Below are positions 49,120 through 59,329 of a DNA stretch of 64,000 nt, one piece after another. The stretch covers positions 1 to 64,000 of the forward strand of contig DGWA01000003.1 in the NCBI GenBank assembly GCA_002395105.1, read 5' to 3'. The notes under the pieces are model-generated. The model saw only the letters and a list, made by a program, of their open reading frames with translations. It was not told the DNA's origin and did not search any database. Made by a program: the position numbers and the translations under genes. The stretch's first letter is position 1. Every line of letters begins with the position of its first letter. This DNA is from Rickettsiales bacterium UBA4270. Lineage in GTDB: Bacteria; Pseudomonadota; Alphaproteobacteria; Rickettsiales; Deianiraeaceae.

Positions 49120-50343
49120 TTAATCTTTGTCCCAATTTATACTATTTATATCTATTCCTTGTTTTTTCATTTCCCATAGAGGAGAGATAGATCTTAAATG
49201 TTTGACAGCTTTTGTCAATGCATTTATTAATAAATCAACTTCTTTCTTTGTGGTTGTGCGTCCAAAACCAATTCTCATTGCTGAATGTGCATAATAGCTA
49301 CTTTTTCTCATATTAGATATTACATAAGATGGTTGTAAATTAGCTGAATTACAAGCTGAACCAGTTGATATACAGAAATTTTGTATTGCAAGCATAAGAC
49401 TTTCTCCTTCGATATGTAAAAAACTTATGTTGTTACATCCAGGAATTTTATGTTTACGATTTCCGTTAAGATATGCATCTTCAATTGTTAGAATTTTTGA
49501 TAAAAAATAATCTGATAATTTCGATATACGCTTCCAATCTTTTTGCATTTCTTTACTGCAAATTTCTGCTGCTTTTCCAAAGCCTACACAAAGAGGCACT
49601 GATAATGTTCCGCTTCTCAATCCTTTTTCTTGTCCTCCACCATGAATTATAGGTGATAAATGAACTTTTGGTTGTTTTCTAACATATAGAGCGCCTATTC
49701 CTTTTGGCCCGTATATTTTATGGCTTGAAATTGACATTAAATCGATATTCATGCTCTTCACATCAAGAGGAATTTTTCCGTATGCTTGTGCACAATCTGT
49801 ATGAAATAAAATATTATTTTCATGCGCTATTTTTCCTATTTCTTTAAGATTTTGTATCACTCCCGTTTCATTATTAACTCCCATTATTGAAATTAAAATT
49901 GTATCATTTCTTATCGAGTGTTTTAGTTTTTTTAAATCCAAAAGTCCATCTTCTTCTGGATCGATATATGTTATCTCATAGCCTTCTGTTTGCAGAAAAC
50001 GACAACTTTCAAGAACACATTTATGTTCAACTGACATTGTTATTATGTGTTTACCTTTATTTTTATAAAAATGCGCTGCTCCTTTTATTGCAAGATTATT
50101 GCTTTCCGTTGCGCCACTTGTGAAAATTATCTCATCTGTTTCAGCATTAATGAGTTTCGCTATTTTATATCTTGCAAGTTCAACTTTTTCAATTGCTTTC
50201 CAACCTATTGGATGCGATGTTGAATGAGGATTTCCGTAATCTTCTTTCATTGAATTATAGATTTCTTCTATTACACGCTTATCCATTGGAGTTGTTGATT
50301 GAAAATCAAAATAGTAAATTTTATTGTTGTGTTGTTTTTGCAT
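49120..50343 (-). CDS. iscS: Cysteine desulfurase
   Basis: PLP enzyme that provides sulfur for iron-sulfur clusters and tRNA thiolation. DFQSTTPMDKRV opens the fold; ATESNNLAIKG, SVEHKCVLE, HTDCAQAYGK, the PLP-lysine segment SISSHKIYGPKGIGALY, and the active-site cysteine in GSACNSANLQPSYV follow in order. Length (407) matches IscS. The rest of the isc genes are absent here. It is read toward the PlsY-like gene and ends only 3 bases from it. Confidence 0.96.
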   Translation of the reverse strand: MQKQHNNKIYYFDFQSTTPMDKRVIEEIYNSMKEDYGNPHSTSHPIGWKAIEKVELARYKIAKLINAETDEIIFTSGATESNNLAIKGAAHFYKNKGKHIITMSVEHKCVLESCRFLQTEGYEITYIDPEEDGLLDLKKLKHSIRNDTILISIMGVNNETGVIQNLKEIGKIAHENNILFHTDCAQAYGKIPLDVKSMNIDLMSISSHKIYGPKGIGALYVRKQPKVHLSPIIHGGGQEKGLRSGTLSVPLCVGFGKAAEICSKEMQKDWKRISKLSDYFLSKILTIEDAYLNGNRKHKIPGCNNISFLHIEGESLMLAIQNFCISTGSACNSANLQPSYVISNMRKSSYYAHSAMRIGFGRTTTKKEVDLLINALTKAVKHLRSISPLWEMKKQGIDINSINWDKD

Positions 50344-50350
50344 AAGATAT

Positions 50351-50962
50351 CTATGATTGCTTAATGCTATTAGTATTGTCTTTATTATTAGGATTTATAA
50401 TATCTTTTTTTTCTTCAATTTTATCCATTGTTAATAATACATAAAACCCATAACATGCGCTAAATATAACTACATTTTCGAACATTGTGTCAAAAGCTCT
50501 GTATCCTGCTACAATTGCGGTAACTATGCTTGAAAAACCAAAGTCTTTAATTGCACTTTTAATATAAATTTTTGAAATTTTTTCTTGATAAACCATGCTT
50601 CCAATTTGTCCTTTTGGTAAATTCTGAATTATATAAATTAATAATAATGCTAATAAAAAACAAAGCATAAAAATAAACATTCTCTGTCTGATGTCTATGT
50701 TGTAATTTAAATTTTGGCTTGAAATTGTTGGTAATTTATTGATATAAAGTAAAGCTAATGAAAATAGCACTGTACTTGTTGCAACTCCAATTACAGCTTC
50801 TGTGATAGCTATATCTGGTGCTTGAAGAACACAATAAACAAAAACTATAACAGCACTTATTATGTTAGATATAACTATACATATCATGTTGTCTTTCGTT
50901 ATTAGCAGATAGCTAACAAGTAAAAATAATAAGCATTCTATAAAAATTAGAGCTAAAATCAT
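50351..50962 (-). CDS. Mrp antiporter subunit, DUF4040 plus MnhB-like
   Basis: A 203-residue membrane protein with about six spans. The first half has the DUF4040 motif QAPDIAITEAVIGVATSTVLF; the second half has IVAGYRAFDTMFENVVIFSA, as in MnhB or the C-terminal part of MrpA. This resembles the fused small subunits of the Na+/H+ antiporter found as separate genes in Rickettsiales. It sits 7 bases before iscS, apart from the MrpD-like gene at 33.7-35.0 kb; a shared antiporter is inferred. Confidence 0.75.
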   Translation of the reverse strand: MILALIFIECLLFLLVSYLLITKDNMICIVISNIISAVIVFVYCVLQAPDIAITEAVIGVATSTVLFSLALLYINKLPTISSQNLNYNIDIRQRMFIFMLCFLLALLLIYIIQNLPKGQIGSMVYQEKISKIYIKSAIKDFGFSSIVTAIVAGYRAFDTMFENVVIFSACYGFYVLLTMDKIEEKKDIINPNNKDNTNSIKQS

Positions 50963-51031
50963 ACATGATACAATATCTAACTTTACATTTATAAAATAAA
51001 AAACAATATAAAATTGCCATGTTTTTTAAAA

Positions 51032-53119
51032 ATGGAATATACCAATAATTTCAAAATGAAAAATAATCATATTTTTATAGCGAATGTTTACTGTTTTGGA
51101 TTACAAAAACGTACATATTGTTATAAGATTAATTGCAGTCAATCTGATAATATATGTTCTATTGTTAGAGTTAGTTTTGGTAAAAAAAAAATAATTGGAA
51201 TTATTTTATCTATTCAATCTGTAGAAGTTAAAAATGATAAAATTGACGTCAATAACGACAATATTTCAATTAAAAAATTAAAGAATATTGATGACATTTT
51301 GTATAAAAATCTATTTAGTGAACAATTTTTTTTATTTTTAAAAAAAATGGCATTTTATAATGTAATTCATGTTGAGAGATTAATTGATAATGTAGTATTA
51401 ACTGCTTGGCTTAATAAAAAGAGGCAATTAAAGCAATTTAAAATAACAAAAAAACGTAATGTAAGTAAAATGATTAAACTAAGTGATGAACAACTTAAAA
51501 TCTCAAATGAAATTAGCACTGAAAAATTTAATGTTAACGTTCTATATGGCGTGATGGGTAGTGGAAAAACGTATATTTTTTTAGACGTAGTTAGAAGAGT
51601 TTTATTAAAAAATAGTTCTTCTCAAATATTGATTATGGTTCCTGAAATTGCATTAACAAGTAATTTAATCGATACTGTATATAATTTTTGCGGTATAAAA
51701 CCAGTTATTTGGCATTCATCTGTTTCAGTAGCTAAAAAAAAAATACATTATGAAAATATAATAAATGGAAAAATCAGAATTGTAATTTCTACTCGTTCTG
51801 GTTTACTTTTACCGTATAAAAATTTGTCATTAATAGTTATAGACGAAGAACATGATATATCATATAAACAAGATGAAATTCCTGTTTATAATGCAAGAGA
51901 TATGGCAATTTTAAGAGCAAAATATGAGAATATACCAGTTATATTGTCGTCTGCAACTCCGTCAATAGAAACTGCAATTAATGTAATGAAAAAAAAATAT
52001 TTCTTTTTCAAGATAGAAACGCAGTTTTTTAATTCTAAACCACCAAAAATAGAAATAATAAATTTTTTTAAAGAAAAAGATGATTGTTGTTTAAATAATG
52101 AAGAAAAAAAAACAGATAAAAAAAAAACAAATTACATCTGTAAAAAAGCAAGAAATTCTATTTTGGAAGCGCTTAAAGATGGAAAACAATCAATGATTTT
52201 TATAAATAGAAGAGGGTATTCAAGAACGCTAAAATGTACTGATTGCGGACATGAGATAACATGTAAAAATTGTGATAATTTATTATCATATCATAAGCAG
52301 AAAGAAGAGTTAAGATGTCATTATTGTGGGTATACTGTAAAAAATATTAAAAATTGTTATAAATGTGGTAGTTCTAATTTATCAGCAAGCTATGGAGCAG
52401 GAGTTGAACAAATTGAAGAAGAAGTGCATTCTTTTTGTAATGCTAAAACTTTGATATTTTCGAGCGATGAAGTTGATAATGAAAATGATATAAATGTAAT
52501 TTCGAATAATATTAAAAATGGTGATGTTGATGTAATTATAGGAACACAAATTTTAACAAAAGGACATCATTTTCCTAGATTAACTAACATTGTTGTTTTA
52601 GATATAGATAGATGCGTTCTTGATGGTGATTTTAGGGTTTTTGAACGTATGTTTCAATTATTATTTCAATTATCAGGAAGAGCAGGAAGAGAGTGTAAAA
52701 ATTCAACTGTTTTTATACAAACAATTAATCCAGATAATGTTGTTTTGAAACTATTAAAAAACCATGATATAAAACAATTTTATTCAATTGAAATGCAGAA
52801 AAGAAAAAAATTTAATTTGCCACCTTATTCTAGATTTATATTAATAATTTTAGCATCAAAGAAAAAAGAACTTGTATATAAAACATCAATTCTTGCATTA
52901 GAGGAACTAAAAAAGGATTTATCTAAAAATGTAAAAATAATTGGCCCAAGTGAATGTAGTATGTGTTTTTTAAAACAAAATTATCACTATAAATTGTTGA
53001 TAGAAACTGATAAAAATGATAATAGTATTTTTTTACAATTAAATAATTTTTATAATAACTTTAATTGTCCAAAGGCAGTAATGTTGAAAGTAGATGTAGA
53101 TCCATATTCATTTTTATGA
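51032..53119 (+). CDS. priA: Primosomal replication protein N' (PriA helicase)
   Basis: 3'-5' helicase that restarts stalled forks. Motif I is GVMGSGKTYIFLDVV, motif II VIDEEHDISYKQDE, and the zinc cysteines lie in CTDCGHEITCKNC and CHYCGYTVKNIKNCYKC (about residues 395-450). Later motifs are GADVDVIIGTQILTKGHHF-like and QLSGRAGRECKN. The frame opens at a TTG (51014); ATGs at 51032 and 51056 are both plausible starts. It converges with comEC. Confidence 0.93.
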   Translation: MEYTNNFKMKNNHIFIANVYCFGLQKRTYCYKINCSQSDNICSIVRVSFGKKKIIGIILSIQSVEVKNDKIDVNNDNISIKKLKNIDDILYKNLFSEQFFLFLKKMAFYNVIHVERLIDNVVLTAWLNKKRQLKQFKITKKRNVSKMIKLSDEQLKISNEISTEKFNVNVLYGVMGSGKTYIFLDVVRRVLLKNSSSQILIMVPEIALTSNLIDTVYNFCGIKPVIWHSSVSVAKKKIHYENIINGKIRIVISTRSGLLLPYKNLSLIVIDEEHDISYKQDEIPVYNARDMAILRAKYENIPVILSSATPSIETAINVMKKKYFFFKIETQFFNSKPPKIEIINFFKEKDDCCLNNEEKKTDKKKTNYICKKARNSILEALKDGKQSMIFINRRGYSRTLKCTDCGHEITCKNCDNLLSYHKQKEELRCHYCGYTVKNIKNCYKCGSSNLSASYGAGVEQIEEEVHSFCNAKTLIFSSDEVDNENDINVISNNIKNGDVDVIIGTQILTKGHHFPRLTNIVVLDIDRCVLDGDFRVFERMFQLLFQLSGRAGRECKNSTVFIQTINPDNVVLKLLKNHDIKQFYSIEMQKRKKFNLPPYSRFILIILASKKKELVYKTSILALEELKKDLSKNVKIIGPSECSMCFLKQNYHYKLLIETDKNDNSIFLQLNNFYNNFNCPKAVMLKVDVDPYSFL

Positions 53120-53128
53120 TTAATCACA

Positions 53129-55111
53129 TTATTCGATATAAATAGGTTTATTATTTTTGATTTTGACGCCAACGATTTTGTTGCTATTCTTGTTTTGTTT
53201 TATATTAATTTTTACTCCATTTATCATGTATTCACAAAGCATATTGCCTTTTGTTCTTTCACCGAAACATTTTAAACTTTTATTTTTTTTATTCATGATA
53301 TTTATATTAGAGCCTAAGTTTTGAGACCATATATTGTATAAATATTCATTTTTTATTTTTTGAGCTGAATAAAACTGTCCATCTTCAAAAAAGACAATAT
53401 TTTTTAGATTTTTGTCATATAAAAGAACGAATTGTGGATTGTTTATATATAAAATAATGCCTGTTGTAAATAGTATTATACCACATATTTTTAATATTTT
53501 CGCATAAGATAAAAGAAAAATAATAATGCCTGATGTTATACTTGCTAATTGAAAATTCGTCATTTGTTTTGTTGATAAAAATGAATACGGTAAACTTGCT
53601 GTCCAATCGGTTATCATACACACTATATTAGCAAAAAAACCAGATATTATATAACATAAGTCTCCAATTAGTGTGCCGTTAAACAACATTCCAATAAAAC
53701 CTATTGGTAGCACTAAAAATTCTGATATTGGTATTACAAATATATTTGATATAATACCTATCCATGCATATTGTTTAAAATGATAAATCTCAAAAAATAT
53801 AGTACATAATGTTGCTATAATCGATGATAATAATATTCCAAAAATATAGTTATATATTGTTTTTTTTGAAAATAAAATATTTTCAACAAACACATTATTA
53901 TATGTTGTTATTAATCCAAAAACTGCCATAAAAGACATTTGAAAAGATGGTGATAGTAAGTAATTGGGTGATATGACTAACATTGAGAAAAAAGTAATAA
54001 ATAGAGTATTTAATGATGTTTTAGATCTATTTAATAATATAGCAATTACACCAATTAAAACCATTAAAAAACTTCTTGTTGCAGAAATTGGAACATTTGC
54101 TATTTGTAAGTAAAACATACATGTTATTACAACTGGAATTATTGCTAATTTTTTTGTGTTATATTTTAAAGCTATGTTTGGAAAAAGCGCAAATAAGTGT
54201 ATAAAAAGTGAAAATATGAATGCAACAACTATTGACATATGAAGCCCTGAAATTGCGAGAATATGAGCACATCCGGAATGACGTATATTTGATAATTGTG
54301 TTTTCGGGATAAAGCTATTATTTCCTGTTAACATAGCTATTACTACACCAGAGCCAACCGATTGATGGTTGACATTAAAAATACGTTTTTGTATATTATT
54401 TCTATGCCTTTGTGTATCAAATTTTTCAAAAAAACTATTTTTATTGTCTTTGCTATCGATTATTTCAATGTTTTTTGCACGTCCTGTTGCAATTATATGA
54501 AAAAATTTTGCATAATTTTCATAACTTGTGTCTTGTGGAAAGAAACTGTATTTCATAGGAATTAATGAAGTGGCTATTCTTACAATATTACCGTTACTAA
54601 GTATTTTTTCGCTTTGTAATTGTTGTTCTTGATATTTTATTCTTATCTTTTTTCCAAGCAGTTCACTGTATGGAGATTTTATGACTTTTAAAAATAAAAT
54701 ATAGTCATCTGAAGTTAATTTTATTTGTTCTATTTTAGCATCAATAGTTACATTAAACGCAGGAGATTTAAAATAAGTTTTGTCTATTTTTTGATAACAA
54801 AAAAATGCAACCGCAATACCAAATAAAAAAAATAATAGAAATTTTATAAAGATAAAATTTTTGCTTTTGAAAAATAAATTATAGATCCAGTTTAATGATA
54901 TAAGTAAAGTAATTAATAGTGTTAAAATTGTTATTATTTCAGAATTGCAGAAAAAATAGAATAAAATTCCGACAGAGAAGACCAAAATGTACCAAAAACG
55001 TAGATTTTGTTTCTCTTTTATGAGATCATTTTTTGCATAGAATATTAGTAATTTAAATAATAAAAATATTATTTTAATCAGTTTTTTAGAAGTTATTAAT
55101 AAATTTGACAT
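53129..55111 (-). CDS. comEC: ComEC/Rec2 DNA internalisation channel
   Basis: Inner-membrane channel for DNA uptake in natural competence. N-terminal spans and an OB-like segment (DUF4131, about residues 100-210) precede the Competence domain with HILAISGLHMSIVVAF, SATRSFLMVLIGV and SPNYLLSPSFQMSFMAVFGL. The C-terminal metallo-beta-lactamase-like domain is absent; only a short soluble end remains. It could act with the PilB-type ATPase at 18.5 kb. It ends near priA and begins 2 bases from lipA. Confidence 0.9.
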   Translation of the reverse strand: MSNLLITSKKLIKIIFLLFKLLIFYAKNDLIKEKQNLRFWYILVFSVGILFYFFCNSEIITILTLLITLLISLNWIYNLFFKSKNFIFIKFLLFFLFGIAVAFFCYQKIDKTYFKSPAFNVTIDAKIEQIKLTSDDYILFLKVIKSPYSELLGKKIRIKYQEQQLQSEKILSNGNIVRIATSLIPMKYSFFPQDTSYENYAKFFHIIATGRAKNIEIIDSKDNKNSFFEKFDTQRHRNNIQKRIFNVNHQSVGSGVVIAMLTGNNSFIPKTQLSNIRHSGCAHILAISGLHMSIVVAFIFSLFIHLFALFPNIALKYNTKKLAIIPVVITCMFYLQIANVPISATRSFLMVLIGVIAILLNRSKTSLNTLFITFFSMLVISPNYLLSPSFQMSFMAVFGLITTYNNVFVENILFSKKTIYNYIFGILLSSIIATLCTIFFEIYHFKQYAWIGIISNIFVIPISEFLVLPIGFIGMLFNGTLIGDLCYIISGFFANIVCMITDWTASLPYSFLSTKQMTNFQLASITSGIIIFLLSYAKILKICGIILFTTGIILYINNPQFVLLYDKNLKNIVFFEDGQFYSAQKIKNEYLYNIWSQNLGSNINIMNKKNKSLKCFGERTKGNMLCEYMINGVKINIKQNKNSNKIVGVKIKNNKPIYIE

Positions 55112-55112
55112 G

Positions 55113-56027
55113 TTAAAAACTATTTTTATTCTTGGTTCTTAATCTATTTTTTTTAAGTTCGTTAAAATTAACGTCTGCGTAATACGAAGATCTTGTTAAT
55201 GGGCTAGCTTTAACAAGTAAAAAACCTTTTTTATAACCAATTTTTTCATATTCATCAAATTGAAAAGGCTCAACAAATCTATCTATATCTATATATCTTT
55301 TACTGTTTGCTGGTTTTAAATACTGTCCTATTGTAAGAAAGTCGACATCACTTTTTCTTAAATCATCCATTGTTTCATAAATTTCATCATCTGTTTCTCC
55401 CATTCCAACTATTAGCCCTGATTTTGTAAATATTTCAGGATCTAAATCTTTTGCATATTTATGTAGCCATAGTGCATTGTCGTAGTCGCTACCTATTTTT
55501 ATTTTTTTATGTAATCTGCGGACAGTTTCTATATTGTAATTAAATACATCTGGCTTTGCTTTTATCACTTTTTCGAATGATTTCTTTTTTCCAATAAAAT
55601 CTGGAGTTAGAACTTCAATTGTTGTTTCTGGACATTTATCTCTTATAGCTTTTATAACGTTCGCAAAATGCTCTGCGCCACCATCTAGTAGATCGTCCCT
55701 TGTTACAGATGTAATTACAGCATGTTTTAAGTTTAACTGTTTTATCGCAAGAGCAATTTTTCTTGGCTCATCTTTGTCTAGTTGTTCTGGAATGCCGGTT
55801 TCAATATTACAAAATCTACAACGTCTTGTACAAATTTTTCCCATTATCATAAAGGTTGCATGGCGTGTTTTCCAACATTCTGCTATGTTTGGACAACTTG
55901 CAGATTGACAAACAGTTTCAAGACATGAACTTTTTGCAAGTTTTTTTACTTCTTCGAATTCTTTTGCGGTTGGTGCTTTTACTTTTATCCAGTTAGGAAT
56001 TGATTTTTTCTGTCCCATATGTAACAT
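55113..56027 (-). CDS. lipA: Lipoyl synthase
   Basis: Radical SAM enzyme that inserts sulfur into octanoyl groups of lipoate-dependent enzymes. The auxiliary iron-sulfur cysteines lie in CLETVCQSASCPN, the radical SAM CxxxCxxC is CTRRCRFCN, and the conserved C-terminal RSSYYAD is present. The frame begins at a TTG (56048); ATGs at 56027 and 56018 (MGQKKSIPNW) are more plausible. It starts about 70 bases from the unknown gene at 56101, divergently. Confidence 0.95.
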   Translation of the reverse strand: MLHMGQKKSIPNWIKVKAPTAKEFEEVKKLAKSSCLETVCQSASCPNIAECWKTRHATFMIMGKICTRRCRFCNIETGIPEQLDKDEPRKIALAIKQLNLKHAVITSVTRDDLLDGGAEHFANVIKAIRDKCPETTIEVLTPDFIGKKKSFEKVIKAKPDVFNYNIETVRRLHKKIKIGSDYDNALWLHKYAKDLDPEIFTKSGLIVGMGETDDEIYETMDDLRKSDVDFLTIGQYLKPANSKRYIDIDRFVEPFQFDEYEKIGYKKGFLLVKASPLTRSSYYADVNFNELKKNRLRTKNKNSF

Positions 56028-56100
56028 ACAAAAATATAAAATATGCAATTAGTCAAGAAAAATTTGACTAAATAATAAATTATACTAAAATGTATACTGT

Positions 56101-58479
56101 ATGGCATTTGATAATACTGAACAAATAGAGAACACAGAGAAGCCATCGTTTATTAATAGTGGAAACGTAGAGACTAGTGAAGAAGGAACAGTTTGTACAA
56201 CTACTGTAAATAGACGTAATGCAAAATATAATATTTTATATAAATGTTTATTGTGTTGCCTTGACGATACGGTAGTTAAATTTTTTTCAAATCAAGCACT
56301 TACCGACGAAGAAAACACTAGATATGATACATATAAAAAAGTTTGCCGAGAAATAGATAATCTTAGTACTGGTGATTACACGGCTCCTCATTATGGTGTT
56401 ATCACTTCAAAAGAAATTGATCAAACTTTAACTGCTAATTTTAAAGAAAACAATATATTAGCCACATTGAACGCTATATTATATGGTGATTTCGAACAAA
56501 ATGGCGTTGAGATTGATGATAAATATAAGTGTAAGGATATTATGCTTAAGGAAAATGAAGCACTACCTGCATCAGAAGATGACAATGAAATGCGAAAAAA
56601 ATATTCAATAACTGAGGCATTAGAAGACATTAAAAAACAATTAGTTGTATTATACCCAAACGATTCTCTTGTTAATGAAGTTTTGAGCGTGATTAAATCT
56701 GGAGATAGATCAAAGTTAGATAGCTTATTAAAGGTAATGATTGGTATAATTACAGAGAAAACTTACAAAGAAGAACAAGAAATAGGAAACACGAAAATTT
56801 CTTTTACAAAATCTTCTTATAGTTTCAGTAAAAATAATCTCAATGGAGAAACTAAAAATAACACAAAGAAAGTATCGATAGCAGACGATATTAAATTCAA
56901 TATATCTGATATAAAAACTCAAGAAACATACAAAAACAATAGTAATGAACTAATACAACAAATGGGCGGCGTACTGGCAAATAAGAGAATAAATTATGCT
57001 TTGGTTAATTCAAAGCGGTATTATATAAATAAAAATACTGGATATGTTTACGAAACACCTGATAAAAATATTGAACTATTAACGTACGATGATGATGTTA
57101 GAATTTATAATGGTAAAAAATGGTTCGATAAAAGCAATAATGCAGTTTTAATTCGTAATGATGCTTATGCTAATAGAAAAATAAGTAAAGGTTTACAATT
57201 TGTATTTTCATTTTTCGATCCGGATAAAGGTAGTTATATATATAGTAGTCCTTTTACGGACAAAATAACGGAAGCAAATATTAAAGCTCCAGAAAAAACA
57301 ATTGGTGTACCGGAAAGTATTAATAAAAAAAATAAAGATAATCCTCCTGATGTTAATAACAGCTATTTAAATATTATATTAGATAATAGCATTCTTGCGC
57401 TTCTATTAAAAAATCCTGAATTGTATCAAACAAATAAAGATTTTTTTGAAAAATATAAACTTTCTATAGATCCTGACAACGATCCTATGGTTTTAGATAA
57501 AATGAGTGATACAATAGACAGTTTAAAAAAAGTTAGAGCATATGGGTATAAAAATATGTTATCTGATTCAGTTATTAATAATGTTTATATATTTAGTCAA
57601 GATTACAAAGATATTGCGGAAGCTACAGGCGACTTATCTGTTTTAAGAAATCAGTTAGCACAAGCTGAAGGGGGATTTGGTACTGTATTTCGGTCTGTCA
57701 ATGATCTTACAGACGTTGATAAAAAACGCAATCTATTAAAAAACATCTGTAAATGGTATGCGGATTTACGTCCAAACAGTATAACTACTATTACTTACAA
57801 AGATGGTGTTGAATTAAGTAGAGATGAGAAAGATGTAGAACGACTAAAAAAGTCTGATATATTTACAGATTGTGGAGTTGTAATTGACCAAACTGGTGTT
57901 TCACAAGGTTCAAGTTCTTTTTTAAGTTCTATAACTGGAGAAGAAAATAAAACCAATTGCATGAAAATATTTAATGAAGATTTCGAACATAAAAAATATA
58001 AATCTGATCTAGCCTCTATAGCATATAATAACAAAGATATTGTTAAACAACAAGAAGAATATCTTAAAAATTATAAAGAAAATTTAAATGATGTAAAAAG
58101 AAAAAAAAAGGTGCAAGAAATAATTCGGAAAAACGCTGAAAAAGAGTATAATGAAGACGCTGTTAATGAAGCAAAAAGAGCTGCATCTAAGATAAATAAT
58201 ATAAAAGAGATGAGTTTGTGGGATAAAGTTAAAAAATTTTTTTACTGGATTATTGGAGAAGATTACAAAACGAAAGATGAAAGAATTTTTAATAATTATG
58301 TCCGTTCTATCAAAAATATTAGCGAAAATGCTGTTTTTAATAAAAAAGATGCTAGTCAAATCCAGTCAATTATAGATCAAAATCGCGAAAAACTTAATAT
58401 AGATAAAGTTCCTGAAATTATTTTTAAAGTTAATACTAATTTAAACGATGCACGAAAAGGTAGCAAAAAAAAGATTTAA
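56101..58479 (+). CDS. Large hydrophilic protein of unknown function
   Basis: A 792-residue protein that I do not recognise. It has no signal peptide and no long membrane span. It is acidic and Asn/Lys-rich; the start contains a short Cys-rich patch (YKCLLCCLDD, about residue 45-55), and the C-terminal 170 residues are mainly predicted helix with charged heptad-like stretches and one amphipathic aromatic helix (LWDKVKKFFYWIIG, about residue 705). The next gene overlaps it by 32 bases and is secreted or membrane-bound, so the two may act together. It lies among housekeeping genes (lipA, rarA), and its composition resembles theirs, so recent transfer is not evident. Confidence 0.8.
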   Translation: MAFDNTEQIENTEKPSFINSGNVETSEEGTVCTTTVNRRNAKYNILYKCLLCCLDDTVVKFFSNQALTDEENTRYDTYKKVCREIDNLSTGDYTAPHYGVITSKEIDQTLTANFKENNILATLNAILYGDFEQNGVEIDDKYKCKDIMLKENEALPASEDDNEMRKKYSITEALEDIKKQLVVLYPNDSLVNEVLSVIKSGDRSKLDSLLKVMIGIITEKTYKEEQEIGNTKISFTKSSYSFSKNNLNGETKNNTKKVSIADDIKFNISDIKTQETYKNNSNELIQQMGGVLANKRINYALVNSKRYYINKNTGYVYETPDKNIELLTYDDDVRIYNGKKWFDKSNNAVLIRNDAYANRKISKGLQFVFSFFDPDKGSYIYSSPFTDKITEANIKAPEKTIGVPESINKKNKDNPPDVNNSYLNIILDNSILALLLKNPELYQTNKDFFEKYKLSIDPDNDPMVLDKMSDTIDSLKKVRAYGYKNMLSDSVINNVYIFSQDYKDIAEATGDLSVLRNQLAQAEGGFGTVFRSVNDLTDVDKKRNLLKNICKWYADLRPNSITTITYKDGVELSRDEKDVERLKKSDIFTDCGVVIDQTGVSQGSSSFLSSITGEENKTNCMKIFNEDFEHKKYKSDLASIAYNNKDIVKQQEEYLKNYKENLNDVKRKKKVQEIIRKNAEKEYNEDAVNEAKRAASKINNIKEMSLWDKVKKFFYWIIGEDYKTKDERIFNNYVRSIKNISENAVFNKKDASQIQSIIDQNREKLNIDKVPEIIFKVNTNLNDARKGSKKKI

Positions 58480-59329
58480 AATTTTTATAATTTTTATTAT
58501 ATATATACAATATAATTGTCTTGCAATTAGGAGCTTGTTTTCAGATGAAATAAGATTATTTTCTTCAAAAGTAAAAAATAACAGTAATTTGCTGTTTATC
58601 GTTAAAGATAATGATGCTTTTATAAGAAAAACAGTTGGGAGAAGATTTGAATATGTTGTGCCAGATGATAGATGTTATGAACTTTCAGGTGATTTAAATG
58701 TTTGTATTAAAGATCAAAAAGTTGCGTCAATTAACGGTAATTTTATTAATATGTATAATAAATTTGAAAAAATTTCAACAAATTGTTTTACCGATTTATT
58801 TTTTAATGAAAAAAATACAGATTGCGACATAATGAAATTTGATATTATTAACAAAATTTTAGTAAAACAAGAACAAATTAATGGTTTTGGACTGCAAATA
58901 TATCTTCCAGATTATTATAGTGTTTTAAGATTGTTTTTATATCGTTTAAATGATAATGATACAAATTTAAAAGCTTTTGTAATTTCAGATAGAAATGATG
59001 TTAGTTGCTCGCCTTTTAATGATTATAAAATATATAAAATAGTTGATGACTATAGCAATAATACAAAAAAAAACAAAAAAAATATCATAAAAAAAACAAA
59101 AACAAAAAGAGAATTTTTAAAAAAAATATCTATAGAAAGTTATAAAAAAATGCTTTTAAAAGATTATATATATATAGAACCAACTAACAGTATATATGAT
59201 ACGGAAAAAATAGTGCTTAGCATTAAAAATGATAGTGTGTTATACATGAATTCAGTATCTTTGGAATTTAGATGGGAAAATATTGGTTTTAATGATATTT
59301 TTACTATAGAAAGTAATAAAAGTATTTAA
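58448..59329 (+). CDS. Exported or membrane-anchored protein of unknown function
   Basis: A 293-residue protein starting with a basic, hydrophobic segment (KKRFKIFIIFIIYIQYNCLA) that looks like a signal peptide or anchor. The rest is Asp/Asn/Lys-rich with several cysteines and a Lys-rich stretch near residue 210. No motif is recognised. Its start overlaps the end of the 792-residue unknown by 32 bases in another frame, so translational coupling is likely. Its stop codon overlaps the rarA stop by 4 bases on the opposite strand. Confidence 0.7.
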   Translation: MHEKVAKKRFKIFIIFIIYIQYNCLAIRSLFSDEIRLFSSKVKNNSNLLFIVKDNDAFIRKTVGRRFEYVVPDDRCYELSGDLNVCIKDQKVASINGNFINMYNKFEKISTNCFTDLFFNEKNTDCDIMKFDIINKILVKQEQINGFGLQIYLPDYYSVLRLFLYRLNDNDTNLKAFVISDRNDVSCSPFNDYKIYKIVDDYSNNTKKNKKNIIKKTKTKREFLKKISIESYKKMLLKDYIYIEPTNSIYDTEKIVLSIKNDSVLYMNSVSLEFRWENIGFNDIFTIESNKSI

